From Candidatus Woesearchaeota archaeon (GTDB taxonomy: Archaea > Nanobdellota > Nanobdellia > Woesearchaeales > ARS49): 7,749 bases of DNA. The notes beneath the pieces are model-generated. The model did not search any database, was not told where the DNA came from, and saw only the letters and a program-made list of their open reading frames with translations. The stretch lies in NCBI GenBank assembly GCA_023261345.1, contig JAHFPE010000027.1:1-7749 (forward strand), given 5' to 3'. The position numbers and the translations under genes are program-made. Shown one piece after another: positions 6,166 through 7,749 of this stretch. Within the stretch, counting starts at the first letter, position 1, and the number at the start of each line of letters is the position of its first letter.

Positions 6166-6184
6166 TGTAGGCGCTTGGCAGATT

Positions 6185-7699
6185 ATGATGAAACAAAATA
6201 TTTTACCACACGACAATAGTAAATCGCCACAAGATTTATATACCTTGCAAACACTACCGCAAGATATGAATCCTGAAAATGTTCGTCCTGTTAAACCGAA
6301 AAGATCAGTTGGAAAAAAGGTGCGCACTGCAGCGTATCATCTTGGTACTGGCGGATTAGCTGCTGCGGACGCTTATTTTGCGACGACCTTTTATCATGAC
6401 AAGTTTGCAAAATGGATTAGAGAATTCGCGCCTCATTTAGGAGAAGATGTAAAAGATGTAATGAACAATGCAAAAAGTACAACAGGAATGCTTGCGGCAA
6501 ATAATATCGGAAAAGATGTTGCAGCAATCAAGAATATAGACTTTGGCGTAGAATATACTGTTCAGCCAGAAATGCGCAATAACGTACAAAAAGCATTACG
6601 CGAACTTGAGCAAATTGATGCGGATTACAATTCATTCTCACACAGACTTGGCGAATGGTCTTCTACTTTGGGAGATATCACTTTAAGGGCAGCGAGTACA
6701 ATTAAAAAATATGCATCACGCGCTGCAACAAAAACAAGCCAAATTGTCGGGCTAGAAAAGCAGTTGGAGTCTGTACAAAATGTTGTTGGTACAGTGAAAG
6801 ACCGCGCTACACTCTGGACAGCAAAGCCAAGCATAGTGAAGAATTACGGACAAAAAACGTATCGCGATCTTGAAGAAGCATTCGATAAATATGGCTCTTT
6901 AGAGACTGCTGTGAAAGACCTGCAAAAAGAAGTTGGCAAAGCGAAGGAGGCAAATTCAACTGACTTGCAAAACACTGAAGGAGACTTAATTGAACAATAT
7001 ACTCAATATTTGGGAAAGATACGTGAAACGTTTAGACTTCAATTAGACACTGCTGATTTAGCTGCAAAGTACGGAAAAACAATACGACACGTTCTTGAAG
7101 AGTACTCAAAATCAAGAGACCCAGAAACACTTGACACAGTTCGTAACGCATTAACAAATGATGGAGTGAAGCAAGAAGTGGATGGCGTGATTGCATCAAC
7201 AAATGCAGACCATGAGGTAATACAAAAGTTCAAAACACAAGTTACTGACTTAGCAACAATGTTAGAATCAGAAACAGTGCCAATCGAACGGCTGAACAAA
7301 GCATACGTTTCATTGCAAGAACTGCAACATACGTATAGAACAATGGCGACACACCCGCTTAACGAACATGAACACGTTCTTGCGGAATTAGAAAAAACAT
7401 TAGAAACTACGAAGGAGAGCACTAAACAGGAATATGCTGCTGCTGGAAAAGATGCAACGTTTGTACAGGTGAATGGCGTACCTGAGCAGCCCAGCGCACC
7501 ATATGAAGATCTTGCAAACAAACTCGCGGATTATCCAACTGCAGCACTTACGTGCGCAATTGTGATTGGTGCTGCGACAATTTATGGCTGCAGGGCTTAT
7601 AGAGCCGCAGGAGATACTATGAAAAGAATCGTTACAGCACCTTTAAGAATTCTGGCAGCACCCTTTAAGATGTTGCTTGAGAAGGAGGAAGTAGTATGA
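6185..7699 (+). CDS. Long helical, coiled-coil-like protein with C-terminal membrane segment
   Basis: I do not recognise this 504-residue protein. Residues 1-36 are polar and Pro-containing, then a basic cluster (37-47, KPKRSVGKK and on) precedes a weakly hydrophobic stretch (49-70). Residues about 75-445 are almost all charged helix with heptad-like spacing, notably 190-256 and 345-420, suggesting a long rod. A clear membrane segment lies at 451-469, followed by a basic amphipathic tail (470-504, with PLRILAAPFK). Basic residues after the segment suggest a cytoplasmic C-terminus. If 49-70 also crosses the membrane, the rod would lie outside the cell; if not, the topology is less clear. There are two start candidates, ATG at 6185 and at 6188; the second fits the TATA box spacing slightly better. 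The stop TGA overlaps the next gene's ATG in ATGA, so the two are coupled. It may be a scaffold or surface protein; the role is unknown. Confidence 0.85.
   Translation: MMKQNILPHDNSKSPQDLYTLQTLPQDMNPENVRPVKPKRSVGKKVRTAAYHLGTGGLAAADAYFATTFYHDKFAKWIREFAPHLGEDVKDVMNNAKSTTGMLAANNIGKDVAAIKNIDFGVEYTVQPEMRNNVQKALRELEQIDADYNSFSHRLGEWSSTLGDITLRAASTIKKYASRAATKTSQIVGLEKQLESVQNVVGTVKDRATLWTAKPSIVKNYGQKTYRDLEEAFDKYGSLETAVKDLQKEVGKAKEANSTDLQNTEGDLIEQYTQYLGKIRETFRLQLDTADLAAKYGKTIRHVLEEYSKSRDPETLDTVRNALTNDGVKQEVDGVIASTNADHEVIQKFKTQVTDLATMLESETVPIERLNKAYVSLQELQHTYRTMATHPLNEHEHVLAELEKTLETTKESTKQEYAAAGKDATFVQVNGVPEQPSAPYEDLANKLADYPTAALTCAIVIGAATIYGCRAYRAAGDTMKRIVTAPLRILAAPFKMLLEKEEVV
7684..7688 (+). promoter_or_regulatory. 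Shine-Dalgarno site GGAGG for the last gene
   Basis: GGAGG sits seven bases before the ATG at 7696, inside the end of the preceding gene. It is the strongest ribosome binding site in the window and decides the start of the partial gene. Confidence 0.75.
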
Positions 7700-7749
7700 G
7701 CCTTGATACATATGTTAGAGAATTATTCACACCCGGCAGATCAATAAAA
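7696..7749 (+). CDS. 5' end of an unrecognised gene, cut by the window edge
   Basis: The frame begins with an ATG that overlaps the previous stop by four bases (ATGA), seven bases after a GGAGG. Eighteen codons are visible: MSLDTYVRELFTPGRSIK. This is too short to assign. The overlap and strong ribosome site show it is the second gene of an operon with the helical membrane protein, so the two products probably act together. Confidence 0.75.
   Translation, partial: MSLDTYVRELFTPGRSIK

Noticed and set aside
7039..7521. 160-codon open frame on the minus strand, Cys/Ser-rich
   Set aside because: It lies wholly opposite the helical membrane protein gene, has an odd composition typical of an antisense shadow, and has no ribosome site or promoter that I can see.
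1..7749. Virus, plasmid, toxin-antitoxin or defence system
   Set aside because: No capsid, integrase, nuclease, transposase, reverse transcriptase or array-type repeats were seen; the regulator and kinase-like genes alone do not make such a case.

Overview
The window looks archaeal. The evidence is promoters of TATA type sited so that several lead genes would be leaderless, a tandem Lrp/AsnC regulator, and an AbrB-plus-PhoU-like protein of a kind I associate with archaea, including DPANN lineages such as Woesearchaeota. The lineage guess is weak, because there is no rRNA or ribosomal protein gene here. Base composition is AT-rich and looks even throughout. I see no insertion sequence, CRISPR array, tRNA or rRNA.

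Layout. (1) Positions 1-2105, minus strand: a tight three-gene operon. It holds a capless HAD-type hydrolase with a novel helical N-terminal half, an unrecognised 232-residue protein, and a small gene that leaves the window. The first two genes abut as UAG-AUG with no gap. The third has an in-frame UAG after 31 codons, followed by an open, coding-like frame to the window edge and by a perfect hairpin. (2) 2106-2243: a divergent promoter region. (3) 2244-3140, plus: an AbrB-like/PhoU-like regulator, probably leaderless. (4) 3141-3277: a convergent intergenic region with oligo-T tracts. (5) 3278-4966, minus: a 562-residue protein whose C-terminal half carries the core motifs of an aminoglycoside-phosphotransferase/choline-kinase-like fold. 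(6) 5034-6089, minus: a two-unit Lrp/AsnC regulator. (7) 6090-6184: a divergent promoter region with two near-identical CTCAnnTGAG palindromes flanking the TATA box. (8) 6185-7699, plus: a long helical, coiled-coil-like protein with a C-terminal membrane segment, overlapping by four bases the start of a further gene cut off by the window edge.

How the parts may fit together. Lead genes tend to have a TATA box about 25-30 bp before the start and no clear Shine-Dalgarno site. Genes inside operons (starts at 1016, 304 and 7696) have GGAG or GGAGG at a normal distance. The regulator at 5034-6089 sits between the kinase-like gene and the helical membrane protein and may control itself and both neighbours; this is inference. 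The observation most worth checking is the pair of in-frame UAG codons in the 1-2105 operon, which could mean UAG readthrough or reassignment, a nonsense mutation, or coincidence.
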